From Oscillospiraceae bacterium (GTDB taxonomy: Bacteria > Bacillota > Clostridia > Oscillospirales > Acutalibacteraceae), in assembly GCA_015066565.1 (NCBI GenBank), contig SVOB01000001.1, positions 124,001 to 188,000 of the forward strand: a DNA stretch of 64,000 nucleotides. The letters run 5' to 3'. The position numbers and the translations under genes are program-made. Positions within the stretch are counted from its first letter, which is position 1; every line of letters begins with the position of its first letter. Under the pieces are notes generated by a model. The model saw only the letters and a list, made by a program, of their open reading frames with translations, made no database searches and had not been told where the DNA came from. Shown here piece after piece: positions 25,233 to 33,721 of the stretch.

Positions 25233-26411
25233 TCATCCCTCGCAATCAATTCCGTCAGCGCTTTCGCAGATGTGAACAGAGTATTTTTCTTTTAATGAAG
25301 GGAATGAGCTTATATATTGTTCAGAAACTGTTTTTATAATGCTTTCTTCAAACGCAGGGTCGATTAATGCCATACAGCAGCCTTTGAAGCCGGCGCCGCA
25401 AAATCTTCCGCCGTAAATTCCGTCGGTGTTACGCATTATTTCGTAAAGCTTAATCTGTTCGGGCGCGCCTGATTCCCAATTGTGAATACTGCTCCAACCC
25501 GATTCAAACGAGAGCTTGCCGAATTCTTCTATATCGCCTTTTCGCCAAGCCTGGGCGCCTTTTTCAACACGCTGAAACTCGGTGTACCAGTGTTCGCATC
25601 TTTTAGCAAAAGGAACGGGTAATTTATCTTTATATTCATAAAAGATTTCGGGAGTAACGTCACGGGCGTTTGTTTCGTTGTATTTTCCGTATTCTATGCC
25701 GGCAAAGGCCTTTAACGCATAAATACCGCTTCTTAATTCGTCGACTCGCATATTGTATTTTGAACCTGCAAGATTATGTTCAAGACCGCTGAAAAAGATA
25801 GCGATTTTATACGGCTTCATTTCGGGGTTTGTAGGTATAAGCTCATAACTGTCATCCTTAGTATCAAGATATAAAAGATGGTTTTTCTTACTAAGGGTTT
25901 CACAGCTCTGGTCGAGCTTTCCGACGGAAACGCCGACATAGTTAAGCTCAGCGTCAAAAGCTGTATCTATTAATTCCTGCTTAGTAAGAATAATGCTGTT
26001 AACTTTACAAAGAGCAGTTAAAAACGCAAGTATAACAGCCGCAGAAGAACTAAGACCGCCTATGGGCAAAGAGCCTTCAATTACGCCGCATAAGCCGATA
26101 TTAAGATTATGCTTTTTTGATAAAGCCCAGGTAGCGCCTCTTAAATAGTCAGCCCAGTCGTTTTCCTTTTGTTTCGGAACGGAACTGATATGCCACTGAG
26201 CTCTTTTCGGAAACTGAAGCGAAACCATTTCGACAACGCCGTTTTGCTTAGGACCGAAGGCAATATGAATACCCTTGTCAATGGCTAACCCCGTTATCTT
26301 TCCGAGATTGTGGTCGGAATGTGCGCCTATAGGGCAAACTCTGTAGGGAGAAAAGGTTACACCCTCGGGATATTTGCCGTAAATTGAATAAAATTTATCT
26401 TCACAAAGCAT
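25233..26411 (-). CDS. GHMP sugar kinase, galacturonokinase-like
   Basis: ATP-dependent anomeric kinase of the GHMP family, 392 residues. The galactokinase signature region reads RVCPIGAHSDHN near residue 25 instead of GRVNLIGEHTDYN; the ATP loop is PIGGLSSSAAV, and the C-terminal motif is FCGAGFKGCCMALID. The PYR-CP-GAH-DH pattern and the segments around AKRCEHW and EEFGKLS recall plant galacturonate kinases more than bacterial GalK; this is from memory of those sequences. GAGGTG precedes the ATG. First gene of the uronate operon, with its own promoter. Plain galactokinase remains possible. Confidence 0.85.
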   Translation of the reverse strand: MLCEDKFYSIYGKYPEGVTFSPYRVCPIGAHSDHNLGKITGLAIDKGIHIAFGPKQNGVVEMVSLQFPKRAQWHISSVPKQKENDWADYLRGATWALSKKHNLNIGLCGVIEGSLPIGGLSSSAAVILAFLTALCKVNSIILTKQELIDTAFDAELNYVGVSVGKLDQSCETLSKKNHLLYLDTKDDSYELIPTNPEMKPYKIAIFFSGLEHNLAGSKYNMRVDELRSGIYALKAFAGIEYGKYNETNARDVTPEIFYEYKDKLPVPFAKRCEHWYTEFQRVEKGAQAWRKGDIEEFGKLSFESGWSSIHNWESGAPEQIKLYEIMRNTDGIYGGRFCGAGFKGCCMALIDPAFEESIIKTVSEQYISSFPSLKEKYSVHICESADGIDCEG

Positions 26412-26439
26412 AATTACACCTCGTAATTTTTTTCATTTT

Positions 26440-26469
26440 ATTATAACAGAACGGTACAATAAAAGTCAA
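26440..26469 (-). promoter_or_regulatory. Promoter of the uronate nucleotide-sugar operon
   Basis: On the minus strand TTGACT (26469-26464), an 18-base spacer and TATAAT (26445-26440), about 30 bases before the kinase ATG. No internal promoter or terminator is visible across the four genes. Confidence 0.7.
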
Positions 26470-26490
26470 TATTACAGGTCGTTGACAGAG

Positions 26491-26778
26491 TTATGAGTTA
26501 ATTAAGTTTTTTCTTTGAAGAATACGGTTCAGAATTTCAAGAAACAGGGAACCGAAGTATATAGCGCCAAAGCTTTCTTTAATACATTCAAGCAGGTCGT
26601 CATAAAGAATTTTTAATGATATTTCGGGCGATGAAAAAAGTAAAACAGCTTTCAGAATTATTGCCAAAATAACCATCAGGATTAATATGACTGTACCCAT
26701 TTTCAATATGTATTTTGATATTTTGTTATACTGTTTAAAATCTTCTTTAATATTTTTAAAAATTACTTGCAATTTCAT
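26491..26778 (-). CDS. Small two-span membrane protein, unknown
   Basis: 95 residues. A basic amphipathic N-terminus (about 1-25) is followed by one strong membrane helix (GTVILILMVILAIILKAVLLF, about 27-47) and a second, weaker hydrophobic stretch near 68-85, ending in a basic tail. ATG 26778 was selected because AGGTG precedes it; the frame extends further upstream but would run through the promoter. It has its own promoter and is divergent from the TIM-barrel gene. No family was recognised. Confidence 0.6.
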   Translation of the reverse strand: MKLQVIFKNIKEDFKQYNKISKYILKMGTVILILMVILAIILKAVLLFSSPEISLKILYDDLLECIKESFGAIYFGSLFLEILNRILQRKNLINS

Positions 26779-26793
26779 ACACCTCATAGTTAA

Positions 26794-26822
26794 AATATAA
26801 ATGATAAATTCTATGATTTCAA
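26794..26822 (-). promoter_or_regulatory. Promoter for the small membrane protein gene
   Basis: On the minus strand TTGAAA (26822-26817), a 17-base spacer and TATATT (26799-26794), 15 bases upstream of the ATG. Confidence 0.6.
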
Positions 26823-26846
26823 TGAACAAGATTTGGAAGTGAGAAA

Positions 26847-27638
26847 ATGTCTGAAATAGGAATGTCAACGTCCTGCTATTATCCGCTTGAAACCGAAAAA
26901 TCACTTGAAAATGTTTGTAAGACAGGGATTAAAAAGGCTGAGATTTTTATTAACGCATACACTGAGCTTGACGAGCCGTTTGTTTCTGTTTATAAGAAAT
27001 TGTTAAGTGAATATTCTGTAAATCTTGTTTCGCTTCATACAACCGCTTCGTTTGCTGACGGGTATAATTATTTCAGCGATTATTACAGGCGTTTTGAAGA
27101 AAGCCTTGATGTTTTCAGAAAGCAAGCCTGTCTTGCAAATGAACTCGGAGCAAAATATGTAGTTATGCACGGACTTAAGAAAATAGCAAAAGCGAGCGAC
27201 GAGCTTTATCTTGAAAGATTTAAGTTGTTAACCGAAATTGCAAAAGAATCAGGCGTAAGTCTGCTTCAGGAGAACGTTGTGAATTTCAGGAGCGAAAGTC
27301 CTGATTTTATTCAGAAAATGAAGGATTATATCGGCGAGGATTTTGCTATTACTCTTGACATTAAACAGTGCCGCAGGGCAGGATATTCGCCCTATGAGTT
27401 TATCGAGCGTTTTCACGATATAATAAAGCATGTTCATATTAGCGACGCAGACGGCGAAAAAGATTGTATAACACCGCTGAAAGGCGATTTCGATTTTCAA
27501 AAATTTTTTACTGTTATGAACGGTTACGGATATGAAGGAGATTACATTATAGAGCTTTATAAGAACAGTTATTCCGATGAAGCCGAAATACTGAATTCAT
27601 ATAATGCTTTATCCGAAATATTAAAAAGAGTAGAGTGA
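26847..27638 (+). CDS. Sugar phosphate isomerase/epimerase-like TIM barrel
   Basis: AP-endonuclease-2 (xylose isomerase-like) superfamily protein of 263 residues. Putative metal ligands sit in the usual strands: Glu in LLQENV, Asp in ITLDIKQ, His in KHVHISD and Glu in YIIELYK; His in VVMHGLK is also conserved in the fold. Family members act on keto-sugars, sugar acids or inositols. GTGAG precedes the ATG. It stands alone between the uronate operon and nrdR, so a link to sugar-acid metabolism is possible but not shown. Confidence 0.82.
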   Translation: MSEIGMSTSCYYPLETEKSLENVCKTGIKKAEIFINAYTELDEPFVSVYKKLLSEYSVNLVSLHTTASFADGYNYFSDYYRRFEESLDVFRKQACLANELGAKYVVMHGLKKIAKASDELYLERFKLLTEIAKESGVSLLQENVVNFRSESPDFIQKMKDYIGEDFAITLDIKQCRRAGYSPYEFIERFHDIIKHVHISDADGEKDCITPLKGDFDFQKFFTVMNGYGYEGDYIIELYKNSYSDEAEILNSYNALSEILKRVE

Positions 27639-27655
27639 AATCTACTCTTTTTTTC
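27627..27655 (+). terminator. Terminator overlapping the end of the TIM-barrel gene
   Basis: AGAGTAGA, loop GTGAAA, TCTACTCT and a T run. The stem includes the gene's last codons and the loop holds its stop codon, so coding and termination signals overlap. Confidence 0.85.
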
Positions 27656-27684
27656 TTTACAAATACTATATTATGTGGTACAAT
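27656..27684 (+). promoter_or_regulatory. Promoter for nrdR and downstream genes
   Basis: TTTACA (27656-27661), a 17-base spacer and TACAAT (27679-27684), starting directly at the T run of the preceding terminator and 35 bases before the nrdR ATG. Confidence 0.7.
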
Positions 27685-27718
27685 TAATTGATTGAAAACT
27701 ATATGTGGAGGGATAGGT

Positions 27719-28174
27719 ATGAAATGTCCGTTTTGCGGATTTGAAGAAAGCAAGGTAATTGACTCAAGACCTACCGACGGCGGCGAAAGAATTCGCAGAA
27801 GAAGAGAATGTCTAAAATGCGAAAAGCGTTTCACCACCTATGAGGTTATTGAGAGCGTTCCGATAGTTGTTATTAAAAAGGACAAATCCCGAGAGGTATT
27901 TGACCGCAACAAGCTTCTTTCGGGTATGCTTCGCGCGTGTGAAAAGCGCCCCGTTTCAATGGAAACACTTGAAAACGCTATCGACGAAATTGAGGTTGCT
28001 CTTCAGAATTCGCTTGACAGAGAGGTTACATCCGTCCATATCGGCGAGCTTGTTATGGAAAAGCTTAAGGATATTGACGAGGTCGCTTATGTCAGATTTG
28101 CTTCTGTTTACAGACACTTCAAAGACATAAATGAGTTTATGGAGGAGCTTTCGGCTTTACTCAACAATAAATAA
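27719..28174 (+). CDS. nrdR: Ribonucleotide reductase repressor NrdR
   Basis: Zinc- and nucleotide-binding repressor of ribonucleotide reductase genes. 151 residues, the standard length. The N-terminal zinc ribbon uses CPFCG and [12 protein letters not shown], with the basic RRRREC between; an ATP-cone follows from about residue 50. ATG 27719 is the exact family start and has GGAGGG upstream; a TTG at 27692 is rejected. First gene of a run with DUF3137 and LemA. Its NrdR boxes would lie at nrd genes outside this window. Confidence 0.96.
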   Translation: MKCPFCGFEESKVIDSRPTDGGERIRRRRECLKCEKRFTTYEVIESVPIVVIKKDKSREVFDRNKLLSGMLRACEKRPVSMETLENAIDEIEVALQNSLDREVTSVHIGELVMEKLKDIDEVAYVRFASVYRHFKDINEFMEELSALLNNK

Positions 28175-28176
28175 AA

Positions 28177-29106
28177 ATGGATAACAAGCAATTACTTCGG
28201 TTTATGGCGGTGCTCGAGGACCTTGAAAGACAAAGAAAAACAATCGCTTTTCTCTTTGTTTTTTCTGCTGTTCCAATGGCTCTTGCTTTCCTGATTGCGA
28301 TATTTTATAGGAATTATTACATATATTTTGTAGCTTCAAGAGCGTATATCTTTCCTTTTTTTATAAGCTTCGGTTTTTTCTTGTTTGCCGAAAATAAAAG
28401 AAAGGTTTATGCTAAAAGATATAAGAGTTACGTTATTGAATATGTAATCAACCGGCATTTTGACGACGTTAATTATACTCCCGATTACGGCATTGACGAA
28501 ATGACTGTTTATTCTACGGGAATGGTTAAAAAGGGCAATACCTTTGAAAGCGAGGATTTAATTTCCGGAACCTATAAAGGAGTGCCTTTTACCCAGTCGG
28601 ATGTCAGAATTCAGTACAGACAGGGCGGAATGAAGTATTCAAAGCGAATTGATTTCTTTACCGGAAGATGGATGATTTTCAGGTTCAATAAGAATTTCGT
28701 TTGTAATCTTCAGGTTATAGAAAAGGGCTTTACCGCTTCAAAAAAAGGTAAGGACCAGGAAGGCAACAGACTTCAGAAGCTTGAAATGGACGACGAAAGC
28801 TTTAACCGTTCGTTTAAAATCAACTGTGAGGATGAGCAGGAAGCCTATTATATTCTCACTCCTCAGATGATGAGAAGAATGATTGAACTGAAAGAAAAAA
28901 CGAACGGTAAACTGATGTTTTGCTTTTTGAATAATTCATTGCATATAGCTTGTAATACGGGTAAGAATTCCTTTGAACCGCCGATTTTCAGTAAAATTGA
29001 CTTACAGAGGATTTCGGCTGAAACCTTCAGCGATTTATCTCTTATAACAAGCTTTGTTGATTCGCTTAACCTTGATAACAGGTTATTTAAAAACGGAGGT
29101 GTATGA
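28177..29106 (+). CDS. DUF3137 membrane-anchored protein
   Basis: 309 residues. Two hydrophobic spans (about 23-45 and 50-72) are followed by a long cytoplasmic-type domain with the DUF3137 hallmarks RIDFFTGRWMIFRF, NLQVIEKGF, FNRSFKI and EAYYILTPQMM. The function is unknown. DUF3137 genes are frequently next to lemA, as here, which suggests the two products act together at the membrane. It starts 2 bases after nrdR with a poor ribosome-binding site, so translation may depend on nrdR. Confidence 0.85.
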   Translation: MDNKQLLRFMAVLEDLERQRKTIAFLFVFSAVPMALAFLIAIFYRNYYIYFVASRAYIFPFFISFGFFLFAENKRKVYAKRYKSYVIEYVINRHFDDVNYTPDYGIDEMTVYSTGMVKKGNTFESEDLISGTYKGVPFTQSDVRIQYRQGGMKYSKRIDFFTGRWMIFRFNKNFVCNLQVIEKGFTASKKGKDQEGNRLQKLEMDDESFNRSFKINCEDEQEAYYILTPQMMRRMIELKEKTNGKLMFCFLNNSLHIACNTGKNSFEPPIFSKIDLQRISAETFSDLSLITSFVDSLNLDNRLFKNGGV

Positions 29107-29107
29107 T

Positions 29108-29653
29108 ATGCCTTATGTAGTATTAGCGCTTGTTCTTATTCTGTTTATTCTCGCTGTAATCTGGATAATCAGAACAAGAAACTTTTTCGCGCGATTGATT
29201 GTTAAAATCGGAGAAGCCGAAAGCGGAATTGATATAGCTCTTACAAAGCGCTATGATATTCTCACCAAGCTTCTTGACGTTACAAAGGGTTATGCCGAGC
29301 ATGAAAAAGAAATTTTTACTCAGACCGCTGCTTTGAGATCCGGCTCAACGCTTAAGGAAAAGGAAGAATACAATTCGGCTCTTAACGAGGCTTTCAGAAG
29401 AATTAACGTGGTGGCTGAAAACTATCCCTCGCTTACAGCGGACCGTTCTTTTAAAGAGCTTCAGATGTCCATTTCGGACGTTGAAGAGCATTTGCAGGCG
29501 GCAAGAAGAGCTTATAACGGTAATGTTTCTATCTTTAATCAGAAGCTTATTACCTTCCCGTCAAATATTATTGCTGACAGTATGGGACTTGAGCCTGTCG
29601 ATTTCTTCCAGGCTGAAGAAGACAAACGTCAGGATGTTAAAATGCAGTTTTAA
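29108..29653 (+). CDS. LemA family protein
   Basis: 181 residues: one N-terminal membrane helix (VLALVLILFILAVIWII) and a helical domain with the family stretches RYDILTKLLDVTKGYAEHE, NVVAENYPSL and DVEEHLQAARRAYNGNV. LemA proteins form a membrane-anchored alpha-helical bundle; the cellular role is not established. ATG 29108 follows GGAGG and almost touches the DUF3137 stop. A terminator sits directly after the stop. Confidence 0.93.
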   Translation: MPYVVLALVLILFILAVIWIIRTRNFFARLIVKIGEAESGIDIALTKRYDILTKLLDVTKGYAEHEKEIFTQTAALRSGSTLKEKEEYNSALNEAFRRINVVAENYPSLTADRSFKELQMSISDVEEHLQAARRAYNGNVSIFNQKLITFPSNIIADSMGLEPVDFFQAEEDKRQDVKMQF

Positions 29654-29659
29654 ATTACG

Positions 29660-29688
29660 AAATGCCGTCCGAAAAGGCGGCATTTTTT
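29660..29688 (+). terminator. Terminator between lemA and deoC
   Basis: AAATGCCGTC, loop, GGCGGCATTTTTT. It ends only about 12 bases before the deoC ATG, overlapping the approach to its ribosome-binding site, and no promoter is visible between. deoC would need readthrough or a promoter inside lemA. Confidence 0.75.
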
Positions 29689-29700
29689 AAAGGAGTTTAT

Positions 29701-30363
29701 ATGAAGGATTTTTATTTCGGCAAAAGCAAAGAAGAAATAATTTCAAAAATTGACCATACAATTCTTAAGGTGGACTGCGTATGGGAAGATGTTAAAAGAA
29801 TATGCGACGAAGCCAAAAAATATAAAACGGCTTCTGTTTGTATTCCGCCTTGCTTTGTAAAAAAGGCGAGCGAATACCTTAACGGCAAAATACCTGTTTG
29901 CACTGTTATAGGCTTCCCCAACGGCTATATGACAACCGAAGCCAAGGTTTTTGAAACTTCGGACGCAGTAAAAAACGGGGCTGATGAAATTGATATGGTT
30001 ATAAACGTCAGTAAGGTTAAAGACGGCGAGTTCGATTATGTTTCCAAAGAGATTAAACAGATAAGAAAAGCCTGCGAGGGTAAAATACTAAAGGTGATTA
30101 TTGAAACCTGCCTTTTATCTGATGAAGAAAAAATTAAGCTTTGTCATATCGTTTCCGAATCGGGCGCTGATTTTATAAAGACTTCTACGGGCTTTTCCAA
30201 ATACGGTGCAACCCGTGAGGACGTTAAAATACTTAAGGATAATTCCGTTGGAATTAAGGTTAAAGCTGCGGGCGGAATTAAATCGGTTGAGGATGCAGTT
30301 GATTTTATCAACCTTGGCGCCGAAAGGCTCGGCACAAGCTCACTTTTGAAAATGATGGAGTAA
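29701..30363 (+). CDS. deoC: Deoxyribose-phosphate aldolase
   Basis: Cleaves 2-deoxyribose-5-phosphate to glyceraldehyde-3-phosphate and acetaldehyde. 220 residues, the normal length. IDHTILK at the start, DEIDMVIN with a catalytic Asp, LKVIIET with the first Lys, DFIKTSTGFSK with the Schiff-base Lys, and VKAAGGI with the second Lys are all intact. ATG 29701 has AAAGGAG upstream. Heads deoC-cdd-udp, a pyrimidine nucleoside salvage group. Confidence 0.96.
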   Translation: MKDFYFGKSKEEIISKIDHTILKVDCVWEDVKRICDEAKKYKTASVCIPPCFVKKASEYLNGKIPVCTVIGFPNGYMTTEAKVFETSDAVKNGADEIDMVINVSKVKDGEFDYVSKEIKQIRKACEGKILKVIIETCLLSDEEKIKLCHIVSESGADFIKTSTGFSKYGATREDVKILKDNSVGIKVKAAGGIKSVEDAVDFINLGAERLGTSSLLKMME

Positions 30364-30366
30364 AAT

Positions 30367-30771
30367 ATGGATATAAATAAACTCATTACCGAAGCTTTTG
30401 AAGCACAGAAGAATTCATATTCGCCTTATTCCGATTGTAAGGTCGGCGCGGCGATTCTTTGTGAAGACGGAAGTATATTCAAAGGCTGTAATATCGAAAA
30501 TTCATCTTTTTCGGTTACTAATTGCGCCGAAAGAACGGCTTTATTCAGCGCTGTTGCTAACGGATACAGTAATTTTGAAGCTATAGCCGTAGTCGGCAGT
30601 AAGGAAGGTAATAACGATTACTTTTACCCTTGCGGAGTTTGCTTGCAGGCTTTAAGTGAGTTTTGTTCAGACGGTTTTTTGGTTATTGTCGCTAAAAGTA
30701 ATAACGATTATAAAAGCTATAAATTGTCCGAGCTGTTGCCTTATTCGTTCGGCAGGGAGAATGTATTATGA
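30367..30771 (+). CDS. cdd: Cytidine deaminase
   Basis: Hydrolytic deamination of cytidine and deoxycytidine to uridine and deoxyuridine. 134 residues. The zinc site appears as NCAERTALF (Cys ligand and catalytic Glu) and PCGVCLQAL (two Cys ligands); the substrate motif is NIENSSF. Starts 3 bases after deoC and overlaps udp by 4 bases, so its product uridine passes to the next enzyme. Confidence 0.96.
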   Translation: MDINKLITEAFEAQKNSYSPYSDCKVGAAILCEDGSIFKGCNIENSSFSVTNCAERTALFSAVANGYSNFEAIAVVGSKEGNNDYFYPCGVCLQALSEFCSDGFLVIVAKSNNDYKSYKLSELLPYSFGRENVL

Positions 30772-31535
30772 AAAGAAAAGAAAACGACATACAGTTTCAT
30801 TTGAAAATTAAAAAAGGCGACGTCGGTAAATACTGTATTCTTCCGGGCGACCCGGGAAGATGCGAAAAAATTGCCAAGTATTTTGATAAGCCTGAATTTG
30901 TTGTTTCAAACAGAGAGTTTACAATTTATAACGGCTTCTTGAACGGAGAAAGGGTTACTGTTTGTTCAACGGGAATAGGCGGTCCGTCATCAGCAATCGC
31001 TATGGAAGAACTTTCATTTTGCGGAGTAGATACGTTTATAAGAGTCGGCACCTGCGGAGGAATAAACTTAAAGGTTGACGGGGGAGACGTTGTAATAGCA
31101 ACCTCTGCTGTACGTCAGGACGGAACAAGCCGCGAATATGCGCCGATTGAGTTTCCCGCTACAGCTGATTTTGATGTAACCTCTGCTCTTGTAGAAGCTG
31201 CAAATAAACTCGGTTATAATTATCATACGGGAATCGTTCAGAGCAAGGACAGCTTTTACGGTCAGCACAGTCCCGAAGATATGGCAGTTGCCGACAATCT
31301 TTTATACAAATGGAACGCCTGGAAAAAGCTCGGTGTTCTTGCAAGTGAAATGGAAGCTTCAACTCAGTTTACCGTAGCCTCAAATCTCGGCGTTCGTTGC
31401 GGCGCAGTTTTTCACGTTATATGGAATCAGGAAAGAGAAGAAAACGGCTTGCCGAGTAAGGTTGATGAAAACACCGAAAAGGCGATAATAACCGCTATTG
31501 AAGGATTGAAAATATTAATAAATAATAATAAATGA
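30768..31535 (+). CDS. udp: Uridine phosphorylase
   Basis: Phosphorolysis of uridine to uracil and ribose-1-phosphate. 255 residues of the nucleoside phosphorylase-I family. The phosphate site is [13 protein letters not shown] and the family signature is [24 protein letters not shown] holds the ribose-binding Glu. The ATG overlaps cdd (ATGA). A strong terminator follows at once. Another pyrimidine or purine nucleoside specificity is possible but less likely given the residues and the cdd neighbour. Confidence 0.93.
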   Translation: MKRKENDIQFHLKIKKGDVGKYCILPGDPGRCEKIAKYFDKPEFVVSNREFTIYNGFLNGERVTVCSTGIGGPSSAIAMEELSFCGVDTFIRVGTCGGINLKVDGGDVVIATSAVRQDGTSREYAPIEFPATADFDVTSALVEAANKLGYNYHTGIVQSKDSFYGQHSPEDMAVADNLLYKWNAWKKLGVLASEMEASTQFTVASNLGVRCGAVFHVIWNQEREENGLPSKVDENTEKAIITAIEGLKILINNNK

Positions 31536-31536
31536 A

Positions 31537-31565
31537 AAAAGCCGACAAAAGTCGGCTTTTATTTT
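31537..31565. terminator. Bidirectional terminator after udp
   Basis: AAAAGCCGAC, loop AAAA, GTCGGCTTTT with T-rich flanks. It serves udp on the plus strand and the small minus-strand gene, whose stop codon lies within it. Confidence 0.88.
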
Positions 31566-31780
31566 TCTAAAAAATCTTCTACAATGTCAGGAAAATGAAC
31601 AGGAGATATTTTTAACTTATTTAATTTTTCGCATAAATAAACGGCTTCATAATTGTTAAGTGTAATGTCGTCGATACATTTATATAGGTCATTATTAATA
31701 TAACAGCTTATACCGTAAGACCTAAACGTTTTATTTTCTATAATTTTATATGTGCCGGTAATTCTGTATTCTATTATCAT
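31559..31780 (-). CDS. Small hypothetical protein (possibly DUF6514-like)
   Basis: 73 residues, soluble, no membrane segment. It starts MIIEYRITGTYKI, has an IDDITLN stretch in the middle, and ends SPVHFPDIVEDFLEK. That C-terminus recalls the small Firmicute family DUF6514, which I recognise only loosely. ATG 31780 was chosen for GGTGAT 5 bases upstream; the frame also opens at 31795. It ends inside the bidirectional terminator, the arrangement expected of a real convergent gene. Function unknown. Confidence 0.6.
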   Translation of the reverse strand: MIIEYRITGTYKIIENKTFRSYGISCYINNDLYKCIDDITLNNYEAVYLCEKLNKLKISPVHFPDIVEDFLEK

Positions 31781-31907
31781 AATTATCACCCACATATTTT
31801 TAAAATTTGAAATTTATTGCAGATAAATTAACACAGAAATATAAATGTGTCAATATATTTTGCAAAAACTGTTAAAAATTATAACATTTTTATTTTGCAT
31901 ATTATAA

Positions 31908-31936
31908 TGGACAAATTTTTAATTTTGATTTATAAT
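31908..31936 (+). promoter_or_regulatory. Promoter of the GH2 glycosidase
   Basis: TGGACA (31908-31913), a 17-base spacer and a perfect TATAAT (31931-31936), 34 bases before the ATG. A second TATAAT (31903-31908) overlaps the -35. This places upstream in-frame ATGs outside the transcript. Confidence 0.7.
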
Positions 31937-31969
31937 GGGTTAAAGATAGTACACATAAGGAGGAGTTAT

Positions 31970-33709
31970 ATGAAAACACCCTGGACCGATTCGGTCGATA
32001 AAAACTGTCCTTTGCCTGAGTATCCTCGTCCTCAGTTAGTAAGAGACAGATGGATGAATTTAAACGGAATCTGGGATTATTGCATTACGGATAAATCCGT
32101 TAAACGTCCCGAATATTTTGACGGAGAAATTGTTGTTCCTTTTGCAATCGAATCTCCGTTGTCGGGTGTTGAAAAGCCCTTGCTTCCGAATAACAGACTT
32201 TGGTACAGAAAGATTATTTCAATTCCCGAGGAGATGAAGAACGACAGAATAATTCTTCATTTCGGCGCTGTAGACTGGCAGTGTAAGGTTTATGTCAATA
32301 AAGAGCTTGTCGGTTCTCATTCCGGCGGATACTGTCCGTTCAGCTTTGATATTACCGATTTCCTAACCGACGGAAATAATGAGATTTCGCTTTGTGTTTA
32401 TGACCCGACTGACAAGGGCTGGCAGCAGAGGGGCAAACAAGTTCTTAAACCCCACGGCTTCTGGTACACTGCAACCTCGGGAATCTGGCAGACGGTATGG
32501 ATTGAGCCTGTCAACGAGATTCATATTGAAAAGATTAAGCTCACTCCCGATATTGATGAGGGTACGATTAATGTCATTACTTATATCAAAGGTGAAAACT
32601 CTGTTATTAATGCAAGGATTCTTGAGGGCGAAAAGGAAATCTTCAGCGGTGAAATAACAAATAACGAGAAGATAAAAATTGATAATGCTATCCTTTGGTC
32701 TCCGGAAAACCCGTTCCTGTATGATATTGAAATTAACGTTGTGGCTAACGGCAAAACCGTTGATACCGTTAAATCGTATTTCGGAATGAGAAAGTACAGT
32801 ATTGCGAACGACGATAAGGGAATACCTCGTCTTTGTCTTAACAATAAGCCATACTTCCAGAACGGTTTGCTTGACCAGGGCTATTGGTGCGACGGCGTGC
32901 TTACTCCGCCCACTGACGAAGCTATGATTTACGATATTCAGAAGATGAAGGAGCTTGGCTTTAATATGCTTCGCAAGCATATTAAAATTGAGCCTGCAAG
33001 ATGGTATTATCACTGTGACAGACTCGGTATGCTTGTCTGGCAGGATATGATGAGCGGCGGCGCATTTGTAGGCTTTATGGTAGCTTCTGTTTGTCCGACG
33101 CTTCATATCAATCTTGACGACAGTAATTACCACAGGTTTAACAGAGATGAAAAGAAATGGCGTGACGATTATAAAGCCGAACTTAAAGATATGCTCAATA
33201 CGCTTTATAACTGTGTTTCGATTTGCTGTTGGGTTCCTTTTAACGAGGGCTGGGGACAGTTCGACGCAAAAGAAATAGGGGAGAGTATTAAGAAATTCGA
33301 CCCGACAAGATTTGTTGACCACGCAAGCGGTTGGCACGACCAGGGCGGCGGTGATTTCAAATCGCTTCATATCTATTTCAGACCTGTAATAATGCCTCGA
33401 CTTGACGGCAGACCGCTTTGCCTTACCGAGTTCGGAGGTTACAGCCGTAAGGTTTCGGACCACGTATTCAACGAGAAAAAGAGCTTTGGTTATAAATTTT
33501 ATAAGACTAAAAGCAGCTTAACAGAAGGCTATAAAAAGCTTTTTGAAAAACAGATTATTCCGATTATTCCGAAGGGACTTTGCGCAACCGTTTATACTCA
33601 GGTAAGCGACGTTGAGCTTGAAATCAACGGAATTCTCACTTATGACAGAACTCACGTTAAAATTGACGAGGATGTTATTAAGAGCATCAACGCGAGAATG
33701 AAATATTAA
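31970..33709 (+). CDS. Glycoside hydrolase family 2 enzyme
   Basis: Retaining exo-glycosidase of clan GH-A, 579 residues, compact for GH2. An N-terminal sugar-binding jelly roll (YPRPQLVRDRWMNLNGIWDY, about 17-200), an immunoglobulin-like domain, then a TIM barrel. The acid/base is Glu425 in PFNEGWG and the nucleophile Glu487 in LTEFGGYS. No signal peptide, so it acts on imported oligosaccharides. ATG 31970 follows AAGGAGGAG. Beta-galactosidase, glucuronidase and mannosidase specificities cannot be told apart here. A WYL regulator follows 12 bases later. Confidence 0.9.
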   Translation: MKTPWTDSVDKNCPLPEYPRPQLVRDRWMNLNGIWDYCITDKSVKRPEYFDGEIVVPFAIESPLSGVEKPLLPNNRLWYRKIISIPEEMKNDRIILHFGAVDWQCKVYVNKELVGSHSGGYCPFSFDITDFLTDGNNEISLCVYDPTDKGWQQRGKQVLKPHGFWYTATSGIWQTVWIEPVNEIHIEKIKLTPDIDEGTINVITYIKGENSVINARILEGEKEIFSGEITNNEKIKIDNAILWSPENPFLYDIEINVVANGKTVDTVKSYFGMRKYSIANDDKGIPRLCLNNKPYFQNGLLDQGYWCDGVLTPPTDEAMIYDIQKMKELGFNMLRKHIKIEPARWYYHCDRLGMLVWQDMMSGGAFVGFMVASVCPTLHINLDDSNYHRFNRDEKKWRDDYKAELKDMLNTLYNCVSICCWVPFNEGWGQFDAKEIGESIKKFDPTRFVDHASGWHDQGGGDFKSLHIYFRPVIMPRLDGRPLCLTEFGGYSRKVSDHVFNEKKSFGYKFYKTKSSLTEGYKKLFEKQIIPIIPKGLCATVYTQVSDVELEINGILTYDRTHVKIDEDVIKSINARMKY

Positions 33710-33721
33710 GGGGGATTATAT

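Noticed and set aside
26779..26904. Longer version of the small membrane protein starting at 26904
   Set aside because: It would include the predicted promoter and overlap the divergent gene; AGGTG supports the start at 26778.
31847..31969. Upstream N-terminal extension of the GH2 protein
   Set aside because: The extension runs through a TGGACA-N17-TATAAT promoter, and the ATG at 31970 has an excellent ribosome-binding site and starts the conserved domain.
32363..33463. Long open frame on the minus strand (366 codons)
   Set aside because: It lies wholly inside the GH2 gene antisense, has no ribosome-binding site and no recognisable protein features; a result of codon bias in the real gene.
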